From: Duganella flavida | GTDB taxonomy: Bacteria; Pseudomonadota; Gammaproteobacteria; Burkholderiales; Burkholderiaceae_D | Direction: 5' to 3' | DNA: 64,000 nt | NCBI RefSeq assembly: GCF_009857445.1 | Contig: NZ_WWCN01000019.1 | Location: 41,961 to 105,960 of the forward strand | Part shown: positions 53,506 to 61,529 of the stretch, in pieces | Numbering within the stretch: position 1 is the stretch's first letter | Layout: each line of letters begins with the position of its first letter | Translations under genes and position numbers: made by a program | Notes under the pieces: model-generated | Told to the model about the DNA's origin: nothing | What the model saw: the letters and a program-made list of their open reading frames with translations, nothing else | Databases searched by the model: none

Positions 53506-54539
53506 GCCCCCTGCATGGTTTGCCAGCCGTTGACGGCTGAAGGACGGCGCATGCCCAGCGCTGGATCAACCGCGTCGAAGGCGCCGCGCGGTGGCTTCAC
53601 GCCTTGCGCTGCATGCAGCATGCGGCTGATCTGGATCGCATGGCGGGGGCGCAGTGCCGGATCAATCTGTAGCAGCACCCGCAGCAACTCTAGCGCCGCA
53701 TCGCGCTGCGCGGCGGGAATGCCGGCGGCAAAGCGTTCCTCTTCCTGCGGCAGTAGCGCGGCCGGGATTGCGCCGGCATTCCGGCTGCGCAGCAGGTCCG
53801 CGCCGGCCACGTGATGATCGCGATACGCCTGTCCGCAATCGACGCAGAAGCGCAGCGGCACGCCGCCCGCCATTAAAAAATACAGCATCGCGCCAAGCGA
53901 GAAATAGTCACTGCGCGCGCTAGAGGCATAGCCACCGCCGTCGGCGGGGAAGAATTGTTCCGGCGCCTGCCAGTTGGCGGTGCCGGCATAGGAGTGCGCC
54001 TGCAGGCTGCCCAAGGCGCGATTGGTGCCGAAGTCCGCCAGTTTTACTGTACGCAGATGCGGATCGAGCAGCACGTTGGCCGGTTTCAGGTCGAGATAGC
54101 GCCAGCCGTATTGATGTACCTTGGCCAGCGCCTGGTTCATTTGGGCGATCCAGCCTAACGCCTGCGCTAGTGGCACGGTTTCGCTGCGGCTTTTCAGGGT
54201 GGCCATGTGCTTGCCCAGGTCGGAGCCCATCAGCTCCAGCGCCAGTACCGGCAAGCCCTCATGCCAGCCGCTGTCGAGCAGGCGCACGATGTGGCGCTCG
54301 TCCCACGGTTCCAGCGATTGCAGGAAAGCGATTTCGTTGTTGGCGGCACCGATCCAGCGCTCCTGCTGTTGCGGCAGGGCGCGCGCCATCTGCTCGCGGT
54401 TGACCAATTTAATGGCCACGTCGCGCGTCGTCTGCGGTCCGCTGGCGCGCCAGATAATGCCGTAAGCCGAACCGCCGATCTGCTCACGCAGCCGGTAGTG
54501 GCCCAGTTCCAAAGCGATGATTGCGTCTGCTGTCGTCAT
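53502..54539 (-). CDS. Hanks-type Ser/Thr protein kinase (non-RD)
   Basis: A 345-residue soluble kinase starting at the ATG at 54539 just after a GGGGG box. The glycine loop is QIGGSAYGIIW, ATP Lys is K44 (VAIK), the catalytic loop is Y148-L149-D150-LKPAN in place of HRD, and DFG is at D169 with an APEQ segment. Loss of the Arg makes it a non-RD kinase, so activation-loop control may differ. A Cys pair (CVDCG) sits in the C-lobe. No PASTA or membrane segment. First gene of the seven-gene minus-strand operon. Confidence 0.88.
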   Translation of the reverse strand: MTTADAIIALELGHYRLREQIGGSAYGIIWRASGPQTTRDVAIKLVNREQMARALPQQQERWIGAANNEIAFLQSLEPWDERHIVRLLDSGWHEGLPVLALELMGSDLGKHMATLKSRSETVPLAQALGWIAQMNQALAKVHQYGWRYLDLKPANVLLDPHLRTVKLADFGTNRALGSLQAHSYAGTANWQAPEQFFPADGGGYASSARSDYFSLGAMLYFLMAGGVPLRFCVDCGQAYRDHHVAGADLLRSRNAGAIPAALLPQEEERFAAGIPAAQRDAALELLRVLLQIDPALRPRHAIQISRMLHAAQGVKPPRGAFDAVDPALGMRRPSAVNGWQTMQGA

Positions 54540-54582
54540 AGATCCCCCGTTGCAGATAATTAGCGGAGGGACGAAAAAAAAA

Positions 54583-54602
54583 AGCCCCGGAAGTCCGGGG
54601 CT
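54583..54602 (-). terminator. Intrinsic terminator of the glycine-zipper gene
   Basis: Read on the minus strand: AGCCCCGG, a 4-nt loop, CCGGGGCT, then about ten T residues. It lies 13 bp after the stop of the gene at 54616-55062 and before the kinase start, so it insulates the kinase operon from upstream transcription. Confidence 0.9.
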
Positions 54603-54615
54603 GGTGGCCGGGAGA

Positions 54616-55062
54616 TTAACGTTCCCAGCGATCGTAGTGGTGATGACGCTCCCAGCGCTCCTCGCGGTAGTACGGGCGGGCCGGTTCAACGTAGACCACG
54701 CGTGGTGGCGGTTCGTAGTAGCGTGGTGGCGGCGCGTAGTACACCGGGGCAGGGCGCTCATAATAAACCGGGGCAGAGCGCTCGTAATACACCGGAGCAG
54801 GCTGCGAGTACACACGGGTCTCTACGTAACCACGATCACGGCCGCGATAATAGCGGTCATCCGAGGTGCGGATACTGTTGCCGACCGCCGCGCCAACCAG
54901 GCCGCCGACCACGGCGCCATTGCGTCCACCGGTGCTATTGCCGATTGCTGCTCCGACCACAGCGCCGGCCACCGTGTTGAAATCACGGTCGCCTGCGTAT
55001 GCCGATGACGATACTGCTGCTACGGTCAGTAACGCTACACCCATCATTTTTTTGCTCAACAT
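54616..55062 (-). CDS. Exported glycine-zipper, Tyr/Pro-rich protein
   Basis: A 148-residue protein with a GGGG-type ribosome binding site. A signal peptide (MLSKKMMGVALLTVAAVSSSAYA) is followed by a glycine zipper (VAGAVVGAAIGNSTGG and VVGGLVGAAVGNS) and a repetitive tail (APVYYER repeated three times, PPPRYYEPPPR) ending in His/Arg-rich sequence. There is no lipobox cysteine. Glycine-zipper proteins insert in or associate with envelopes. It has its own strong terminator and is separate from the kinase operon. Confidence 0.82.
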   Translation of the reverse strand: MLSKKMMGVALLTVAAVSSSAYAGDRDFNTVAGAVVGAAIGNSTGGRNGAVVGGLVGAAVGNSIRTSDDRYYRGRDRGYVETRVYSQPAPVYYERSAPVYYERPAPVYYAPPPRYYEPPPRVVYVEPARPYYREERWERHHHYDRWER

Positions 55063-55196
55063 GGTAATTCCCCTTGCTGTGGCTCGGATCGGAATGATTC
55101 GTTAGCCAGTGACTCCACTATAAATCCCAGCAAATTTTTTACCACGTCTTATACACCTGCTTACAAACCGGCCTTGCCGGTAATGGCTTGTAACAA

Positions 55197-55727
55197 TTAG
55201 AGACGTTGCGTTTCCCATTCGGGGCGCAGCAAACTGAAGACCGTCACGTCCTGGTAGCGGCCATTGATAAAGAAGCACTGGCGCAGCGTGCCTTCGGCCC
55301 GGAAGCCGCATTTTTGCGCGACGCGCACCGATGCCACGTTCTCTGGTGCGGTCAATAATTCAAGCCGGTGATACGGGTGCACGTTGAACAGATAATCGAC
55401 CAGCAGCCTGCACGCTTCGGTTACATATCCGCGTCCAGACAATTTGGGCTCGAACAGGCGGTAGCCGATTTCGCGCGTGACCGGCGTGCGGCTTTTGAAA
55501 TGGGTGATGACGCCAACCACGTGGTGTAGTGAGTCCTCGATCACAAACAGTTCGCTGTCGTCGCTGACGAAACCATTGGTCATGAACTCCTTGCGCATGG
55601 TTTCAGGCGATTTGAAATGGGTCGAAAAATAATCGCCGCGCGAGGGCAGGTCATTGACCAGCGCGATGAAGGTGTTCAGATCGGCGGTCACGAGGTGACG
55701 CACGGTACACAGTTGACCCTTGAGCAT
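55197..55727 (-). CDS. GNAT family N-acetyltransferase (RimJ/RimL-like)
   Basis: A 176-residue RimJ/RimL-type acetyltransferase. Features are REIGYRLFEPKLSGRGYVTE (acetyl-CoA pyrophosphate loop) and NVASVRVAQKCGFRAEGTLR. It acetylates amines of proteins or small molecules; the substrate is not predictable. Single gene between the glycine-zipper gene and an M28 peptidase gene on the other strand. Confidence 0.87.
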   Translation of the reverse strand: MLKGQLCTVRHLVTADLNTFIALVNDLPSRGDYFSTHFKSPETMRKEFMTNGFVSDDSELFVIEDSLHHVVGVITHFKSRTPVTREIGYRLFEPKLSGRGYVTEACRLLVDYLFNVHPYHRLELLTAPENVASVRVAQKCGFRAEGTLRQCFFINGRYQDVTVFSLLRPEWETQRL

Positions 55728-55855
55728 AGGTGCTTTCTTCCGAAAGTTGAAGTTACATCGTAGAGCAAGTGCGATAGCAAATCAACATGGATGACAAGAG
55801 CATCATGATCGGTTATCGTTTCTGGCTAATCACTCACTATCTGTACAGGAACCGT

Positions 55856-57286
55856 ATGAAATCCGCCTTCAAGAAATCCCTGTCGCTGACCATCCTCGCC
55901 GGTAGCTTGCTTGGCATCGGCGCCAGCGCTGCTCCCAACGATGCCGCCACGCTGGGCCAGATCCGCGACAACGCGATGCAAAGCGACTGGGCCTACGAGC
56001 GCCTGTCCGATCTGACCGACCTGGTAGGCCCACGCCTGTCCGGTTCCGCCGGCGCCGCTGCGGCGGTGGAACAGGTGGCTGCGGCGATGCGCAAAATCGG
56101 CGCCACCGTCACGCTGCAGCCGGTGAAGGTTCCGCACTGGGTGCGTGGCGCGGAATCGGCGGAGCTGGTGGAGTACACCGGCCGTCCTGCTGGCATTTCG
56201 CAAAAAGTAGTGCTGACAGCCCTCGGCGGTTCTGGCGCTACTCCGGCTGCCGGCCTGACCGCGCCGGTCGTCATCGTGCGCAGTTTCGAAGAATTGAAGG
56301 CCAAGGGCGCACAAGTCAAGGGCAGCATCGTGCTGTTCGACGTCGCTTTCGACCAGGAGATGGCAGATCGTGGTCATGCCGGTCCGGCTTATGGCCGTGG
56401 TTCGGGCTTCCGTTTCGCCGGTCCTAAACTGGCGGCGGACATGGGCGCGGCGGCAGCGCTGGTGCGCTCGGTCGGCGGCGCCAACTACCGCATCGCCCAT
56501 ACCGGCGCCACCGGCGTGGTGGACGGCGCCCGTATTCCTGCCGCCGCCGTGACGGCGGAAGATGCGATGCTGATGAGCCGCCTGTCGGCACGCGGCCCGC
56601 TGAAAATGCATCTGACCCTGACCCCGCAAATCCTGCCGGATGCCGATAGCTTTAACGTCATCGCCGACCTGCCGGGTACCGACAAAGCCGATGAAGTGGT
56701 AATCGTCTCCGGCCACCTGGACTCGTGGGACCTGGCCACCGGCGCGCACGACGACGGCACCGGCGTGGCTGGCGCCATGGCGGTGATCGACACGCTGAAA
56801 AAACTGAACCTCAAGCCGCGCCGCACTATCCGCGTGATCGCCTGGATGAATGAGGAAAACGGCACCCGCGGCGGCAAGGCCTACTTCGAAGCCAACAAGG
56901 ACAAGCTGGATAAGCACTTTGCTGCGATTGAATCGGACAGCGGCGGTGGCCGTCCGTTCGGCTTTATTGGCAGCGTGACACAGCCGATGGTGAAGTATTT
57001 CGCGCCGTTGAAGACCGCGCTGGAGCCGATCGGCGCCGGGATCTTCGAGCGTCACGACATCGCCGGTGCGGCCGATACGAGCCCGCTGGAACGCGCCGGC
57101 GTGCCGGTGTTTGAGCCGCTGGTGGACTCCAGCTTCTACTTCAGCTATCACCACACCCCGGCCGATACGCTGGACAAGGTCAATCCGCTGGAACTGAAGC
57201 GCCACGTGGCCGTCATGACCTCGCTGACCTGGTATCTGGCGAATATGGAAGAGAACATCGGCCGCGTTCCGCAGCAGCAGGACTAA
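55856..57286 (+). CDS. Exported M28-family aminopeptidase
   Basis: About 476 residues from the ATG at 55856 (ACAGGA box), giving a signal peptide (MKSAFKKSLSLTILAGSLLG). A PA-like insert (about 130-240) is followed by the M28 dizinc centre: SGHLDSWDLATGAHDDGTGV, MNEENGTRGG, ESDSGGG and the late His in YFSYHHTPADTLD. It is a probable periplasmic or secreted aminopeptidase/carboxypeptidase (glutamate carboxypeptidase-like). A longer start at 55787 is unlikely. Confidence 0.9.
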   Translation: MKSAFKKSLSLTILAGSLLGIGASAAPNDAATLGQIRDNAMQSDWAYERLSDLTDLVGPRLSGSAGAAAAVEQVAAAMRKIGATVTLQPVKVPHWVRGAESAELVEYTGRPAGISQKVVLTALGGSGATPAAGLTAPVVIVRSFEELKAKGAQVKGSIVLFDVAFDQEMADRGHAGPAYGRGSGFRFAGPKLAADMGAAAALVRSVGGANYRIAHTGATGVVDGARIPAAAVTAEDAMLMSRLSARGPLKMHLTLTPQILPDADSFNVIADLPGTDKADEVVIVSGHLDSWDLATGAHDDGTGVAGAMAVIDTLKKLNLKPRRTIRVIAWMNEENGTRGGKAYFEANKDKLDKHFAAIESDSGGGRPFGFIGSVTQPMVKYFAPLKTALEPIGAGIFERHDIAGAADTSPLERAGVPVFEPLVDSSFYFSYHHTPADTLDKVNPLELKRHVAVMTSLTWYLANMEENIGRVPQQQD

Positions 57287-57344
57287 CGGGACGGCAGGCG
57301 TTTGTTGATGGTGGTATGCTGTAATTCCGGGTAAGGAGGCCACC

Positions 57345-57584
57345 ATGAACAAGCTCCATTACAAAGGCTGGGAGATAATCCCGACCGCGTTGCCGACCTC
57401 TGACCACAAGTGGTCGGCCAGCTGCGATATTGAACGCCAAGGCGCCGACGGCATGGAAGTGTTTGAAGGCGCCACCATGCAGTTCATTCGCGATACCGAA
57501 GACGAAGCCCTCGCAGCCGCGTGCCGCGAGGCGCATATCCAGATCGATAACATTATCGCCAATCCGTCCGTACGGCTGGCATGA
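57345..57584 (+). CDS. Small conserved-looking unknown protein
   Basis: A 79-residue soluble protein with a GTAAGGAGG-like ribosome binding site. The pattern is a beta strand (YKGWEIIPTA), a WSASCDIERQG strand and a C-terminal helix with ALAAACREAHIQIDNIIA. Stand-alone small proteins of this design are common in Burkholderiales. No function is known. Confidence 0.6.
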   Translation: MNKLHYKGWEIIPTALPTSDHKWSASCDIERQGADGMEVFEGATMQFIRDTEDEALAAACREAHIQIDNIIANPSVRLA

Positions 57585-57616
57585 ATGGCGCGTCTGGCTT
57601 GTGATAACATAGTTGG

Positions 57617-57994
57617 ATGACCGTTCTGTTTCGATCCTTCGTCGTTTGGCTGATGCTGTTGGCGCTCCCTTATCAGGGGTATGCGTCGGCGCAGATGCAG
57701 TTGTGCGTCGCTCCGGCGACGACGGGAACTGCTGCGGCCATGAATATGATCATGCCTGCCGGTTCGCACGACCATGCGGCCATGCTGGCCGCGCAAAAGA
57801 GCGATAAAGCCCATCCCCACACCAACATGAAGTGCAGCGGCTCCGCATGCTGCGCTGCCGCCGCGCCGCTATTGACGCTGGCGATTCCTGCACCGTTGCT
57901 GCCGGCGGCTGCCGCCGTGCCGTTCTATTCCGATTTCCTCCCTGCGGTGGACCTGGCCCACCCTGAACGTCCGCCTCAAGGCCGCTGCGCCTGA
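57617..57994 (+). CDS. Small exported His/Met-rich protein of the copper locus
   Basis: A 125-residue protein. It has a signal-like N-terminus (MTVLFRSFVVWLMLLALPYQGYA), then Met/His clusters (MNMIMPAGSHDHAAML; HPHTNMKCSG) and CC, as in periplasmic metal-binding proteins, and a C-terminal hydrophobic stretch. It lies directly upstream of the TolC-like and multicopper oxidase genes. Copper binding is inferred from composition and neighbours. A short 5-bp hairpin with a T run follows (58004-58026). Confidence 0.65.
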   Translation: MTVLFRSFVVWLMLLALPYQGYASAQMQLCVAPATTGTAAAMNMIMPAGSHDHAAMLAAQKSDKAHPHTNMKCSGSACCAAAAPLLTLAIPAPLLPAAAAVPFYSDFLPAVDLAHPERPPQGRCA

Positions 57995-58052
57995 TCACGC
58001 CCAAGCTCCGTCTGCGAGCTGTATTTTTCATCAAACTATTGAGGTATAGGAC

Positions 58053-59423
58053 ATGAATTGTCTGTATAAACTCGCCAGCAGCGCCGGTTTGGCGCTGCTG
58101 TTGGGCGGTTGTGCGTCGCTGTCCGGTGATGGCGGCTTCAGTGCTGCCGCTGGCATCAGCGAACAGCGCACCGGCGTGGCTGGTCGTTTGCCGCGCAATG
58201 AGGACGACGAGCGCACGCTCGCGGCCATCATCGATAAAAAACTGGAACAGCCGCTGGCTGCCGACGATGTGGTGCAAATCGCGCTGCTGAATAACCGCGG
58301 CCTGCAAGCCCGCTATTGGTCGCTCGGCGTGGCCGAAGCGGACCTGGTGCAGGCTGGCCGCCTGCAAAATCCGGTGCTGGACTTCAAACGTAGTCACGGC
58401 GGCGGCGAGGTCGGTATCGAACGCACGCTGACTTTTAACCTGGTCGGGCTGATTACCGCGCCGATGGCCAGCCGCATCGAAGGCCGCCGCTTTGAACAGG
58501 CCAAGCTGCTGGTGGCGAATGAGGCGCTGAAGGTCGCCGCCGACACGCGCCGCGCGTGGGTGGACGCGGTGGCCGCCAGCCAGATCGCCGACTACGCCAA
58601 GCAGGTGGAAGCTTCGGCGCAAGCCAGTGCAGAACTGGCAGGGCGTATGCGCAAGGCCGGCAACTGGAGTGCGCTGGACCTGGCGCGCGAACAGGCCTAT
58701 CACGCGCAAACGCTGGCCGATGTGACGCACGCACAAAAGGCCGCCGTCTCCGCGCGCGAAAAACTCACTCGCTTGCTGGGCTTGAGCGGCGCGCAGGCGT
58801 CGGCATATCGCTTGCCGGACCATTTGCCGGACCTGCCGTCGGCGCCGCGCGAATTGGCCGATGTCGAGCAGACCGCCGTCAACGAGCGGTTGGATATTCA
58901 GGCCGCCAAGCTGGATACCGAGCACACCGCATCCACGCTGGGTTTGACGCGCACCACGCGCTTCATCAATGTGCTGGACCTCGGCGCGGTGCGCAATACC
59001 GATGGCGGCACGGCCACGCGTGGCTATGAGCTGTCGCTGGAGATTCCGCTGTTTGACTGGGGCTCGGCCCGCGTCGCACGCGCGCAAGCGACGTATATGG
59101 AATCGGTGAATTTGCTGGCGCAAGCTGCCGTCGATGCGCGCAGCGAGGCACGCGAGAGCTACGCCGGCTATCGCGCCTCCTACGATCTGGCGCGCCACTA
59201 TCGTGACAACGTAGTCCCGCTGCGCAAGCAGATTTCCGATCAAACCCTGTTGCGCTACAACGGCATGCTGATGAGCGTCTTTGAGCTGCTGGCCGACGCG
59301 CGCGAGCAAGCCTCCGCCGTCAGCGGCTACATCGCTGCACTCAAGGACTACTGGACCGCGCAAGCCAACCTGGAGGCCGCGTTGGGCGGCCGTCTGCCAA
59401 CCAATAAAGGAGTACAACCATGA
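58053..59423 (+). CDS. TolC-family outer-membrane efflux lipoprotein
   Basis: A 456-residue protein. The signal peptide ends in a lipobox (LLLGGC), so it is lipidated. Two repeats of long helical coiled coil typical of TolC/CusC (LLNNRGLQARYWSLGVAEADL; MRKAGNWSALDLAREQAYHA; YELSLEIPLFDWGSARVARA) are present. It forms a trimeric outer-membrane duct. No RND pump or membrane-fusion gene is adjacent. It overlaps the multicopper oxidase gene (ATGA), so the two are coupled. Confidence 0.9.
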   Translation: MNCLYKLASSAGLALLLGGCASLSGDGGFSAAAGISEQRTGVAGRLPRNEDDERTLAAIIDKKLEQPLAADDVVQIALLNNRGLQARYWSLGVAEADLVQAGRLQNPVLDFKRSHGGGEVGIERTLTFNLVGLITAPMASRIEGRRFEQAKLLVANEALKVAADTRRAWVDAVAASQIADYAKQVEASAQASAELAGRMRKAGNWSALDLAREQAYHAQTLADVTHAQKAAVSAREKLTRLLGLSGAQASAYRLPDHLPDLPSAPRELADVEQTAVNERLDIQAAKLDTEHTASTLGLTRTTRFINVLDLGAVRNTDGGTATRGYELSLEIPLFDWGSARVARAQATYMESVNLLAQAAVDARSEARESYAGYRASYDLARHYRDNVVPLRKQISDQTLLRYNGMLMSVFELLADAREQASAVSGYIAALKDYWTAQANLEAALGGRLPTNKGVQP

Positions 59424-60793
59424 CCTCCCGCAGGAATTTTTTGAGCGGCGCAGCCACGTTGATCGGCGCCGGCATGGTGAGCAAGGCCGGCGCGGCGACG
59501 CTGCCGGAAGCGCCACTGCAATCCTCGGCGTCCACGCAAGGGCCGCTGCTGCCGCCGAATGGCCGTCCATACAATCCGGTCGTTACGTTGAACGGCTGGA
59601 CGCTGCCGTGGCGGATGAAGGATGGCGTCAAGGAGTTTCATCTTGTCGCGGAGCCGGTGGTGCGTGAAATCGCGCCCGGCATGACGGCGAATCTTTGGGG
59701 CTACAACGGCCAGAGTCCAGGGCCGACCATCGAAGTGGTGGAGGGCGACCGTGTGCGCATCTTCGTCACCAACAAGCTGCCGGAGCACACCAGCGTGCAC
59801 TGGCACGGACAGCGCCTGCCGAACGGCATGGACGGCGTCACGGGACTGACGCAGCCGGGCATCGCACCGGGTAAAACCTTTGTCTACGAGTTTGTGGCCA
59901 AGAACGCAGGCACCTTTATGTACCACCCGCATGCGGACGAAATGGCGCAGATGGCGATGGGGATGATGGGCTTCTGGGTCACGCATCCGCGCGATCCCAA
60001 GCTGCATGCGGTCGACCGTGATTTCGTCTTTCTGCTGAATGCCTACGACATTGAGCCGGGCAGCTACACCCCCAAGGTCAACACCATGACCGACTTTAAC
60101 CTGTGGACCTTCAACAGCCGCGCCTTCCCCGGCGTGGACCCGATGGTGGTGCGCAAGGATGACCGGGTGCGCGTCCGCGTCGGCAACCTGACCATGACCA
60201 ATCATCCTATCCACATGCACGGGCACACGTTTGAAGTCACCGGCACGGATGGCGGCTGGGTGCGGCCATCGGCGCGCTGGCCGGAGGTCACCACCGATAT
60301 CGCCGTCGGCCAGATGCGGGCGATCGAGTTTATGGCCGATGAGCCGGGCGACTGGGCCTTCCACTGCCACAAATCGCATCACACCATGAACGCGATGGGA
60401 CACGATGTGCCTACCATGATCGGCGTGGACCACAGCGGTGTGGCGCGCAAGATCAACAACCTGGTGCCAGGTTATATGGTCATGGGCGACAAGGGCGGTG
60501 CTATGGGTGACATGCGCATGCCGCTACCGGAAAACACGCTGCCGATGATGATGGGCGATGGTCCGTTCGGTGGCCTGGATATGGGCGGCATGTTCACCGT
60601 AGTGAAGGTGAGGGAAGGGCTGGCGCGCAACGACTACAAGGACCCGGGCTGGTACCAACATCCGAAAGGCACCGTGGCGCACGAGTGGACCGGCGAACTC
60701 CCCGCCGCCCCGCGCGCGCCTGGCGCTCCGCCATCCAAACCATCGGAAGCGATGGACGTCAAGCGCGATGGCGATATGCATCACCATCACTAA
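59420..60793 (+). CDS. Tat-exported multicopper oxidase
   Basis: A 457-residue protein. The N-terminus is a Tat signal (SRRNFLSGAATLIGAGM). Three cupredoxin domains with all four copper motifs: HWHGQRLPNGMDG, HPHADEMAQM, HPIHMHGHTFE and HCHKSHHTMNAMG. It ends in a Met-rich insert (about 360-390: MGDKGGAMGDMRMPLPEN) and HHHH, as in CopA/CueO-like copper-detoxifying oxidases. It oxidises Cu(I) or organic substrates in the periplasm. Coupled to the TolC-like gene. Confidence 0.92.
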   Translation: MTSRRNFLSGAATLIGAGMVSKAGAATLPEAPLQSSASTQGPLLPPNGRPYNPVVTLNGWTLPWRMKDGVKEFHLVAEPVVREIAPGMTANLWGYNGQSPGPTIEVVEGDRVRIFVTNKLPEHTSVHWHGQRLPNGMDGVTGLTQPGIAPGKTFVYEFVAKNAGTFMYHPHADEMAQMAMGMMGFWVTHPRDPKLHAVDRDFVFLLNAYDIEPGSYTPKVNTMTDFNLWTFNSRAFPGVDPMVVRKDDRVRVRVGNLTMTNHPIHMHGHTFEVTGTDGGWVRPSARWPEVTTDIAVGQMRAIEFMADEPGDWAFHCHKSHHTMNAMGHDVPTMIGVDHSGVARKINNLVPGYMVMGDKGGAMGDMRMPLPENTLPMMMGDGPFGGLDMGGMFTVVKVREGLARNDYKDPGWYQHPKGTVAHEWTGELPAAPRAPGAPPSKPSEAMDVKRDGDMHHHH

Positions 60794-61419
60794 CCGTAGA
60801 GCGCTTTGGCGGCCAGGGTTAGTATCGCTAAAACGATGATGATCTGGCTGCCAAGCATCCATCGCATAAATGTGTTGAGCTGATGGATGGAGGCTTCTAC
60901 CCGGTCCAGGCGTTGTTCTACCTGATCGAATCGTTTATCCACTTGTTCGAAGCGCCTATCCACTTGTTCGAAGCGCCTATCAACTTGTTCGAACTTGGCG
61001 TCGTTTCCGCGTTGTGCATCGATAAAACGTCGGTTGATATCTTCGCGCGCGGCGGCAAGTTGCCGGTCCATGTTGTCTCTTGACTCGGTGAAACGGCGAC
61101 TCATGTCGTTTCGCATATCGTTGAACTGTCGGTTCATGTCCTCAGCCGATGCGGTGAAGCGGCGGTTAATGTCGTCTCGGACATCGGAAAATTGCCGATT
61201 CATATCATCGCGCGTTTCGGTGTAGCGTCGGTGCATCTCGTCTTGCAGGCTGTTTAGCCGGTATAAAGTTGGCTCATGGTCCGCTTTGCTCTGACGTAGC
61301 TCGCTCAGTTCGGTTTCGATGCGGTTGAATCGGTCATTCATAGCACTCTCCAGCGAAGCAAGCGCTCCTGCGTTAGCTTCGGACTCGGCTTCCAGTTGTG
61401 TTATGCGCTCTTCCATCAT
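60790..61419 (-). CDS. Hendecad-repeat coiled-coil protein with C-terminal membrane helix (DUF1640-like)
   Basis: A 209-residue protein. Six or so 11-residue units of the type DDMNRQFSDVR / DDINRRFTASA are followed by four or five 7-residue VDRRFEQ units, and then one membrane helix (MLGSQIIIVLAILTLAAKAL). It is probably a trimeric or parallel coiled-coil stalk anchored in the inner membrane. The heptad part comes from a 21-bp DNA tandem repeat. It overlaps the stop of the multicopper oxidase gene by four bases. Confidence 0.7.
   Translation of the reverse strand: MMEERITQLEAESEANAGALASLESAMNDRFNRIETELSELRQSKADHEPTLYRLNSLQDEMHRRYTETRDDMNRQFSDVRDDINRRFTASAEDMNRQFNDMRNDMSRRFTESRDNMDRQLAAAREDINRRFIDAQRGNDAKFEQVDRRFEQVDRRFEQVDKRFDQVEQRLDRVEASIHQLNTFMRWMLGSQIIIVLAILTLAAKALYG
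60905..60988. repeat. 21-bp tandem repeat inside the coiled-coil gene
   Basis: Units TCGAATCGTTTATCCACTTG(T), TCGAAGCGCCTATCCACTTG(T) and TCGAAGCGCCTATCAACTTG(T) lie head to tail (60926-60988), with a more degenerate unit before them. They encode the heptads VDRRFEQ/VDKRFDQ on the minus strand, so the coiled coil can change length by slippage. Confidence 0.85.
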
Positions 61420-61529
61420 GAAATAGTCCTCCTGTCGAGCGGTTGGGGCAATGGCGGCCTGATAATGTGTTAGACCTATCTGCCTTAGATTTGATCCATC
61501 TCAGCGGATTTGCTAGTATCCCTAGCTCT

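Noticed and set aside
27823..54539. Type VI secretion accessory cluster (kinase/phosphatase/FHA)
   Set aside because: No TssB, TssC, Hcp, VgrG, ClpV or TssJKLM homologue is present, and a SEDS protein and PBP are not T6SS parts.
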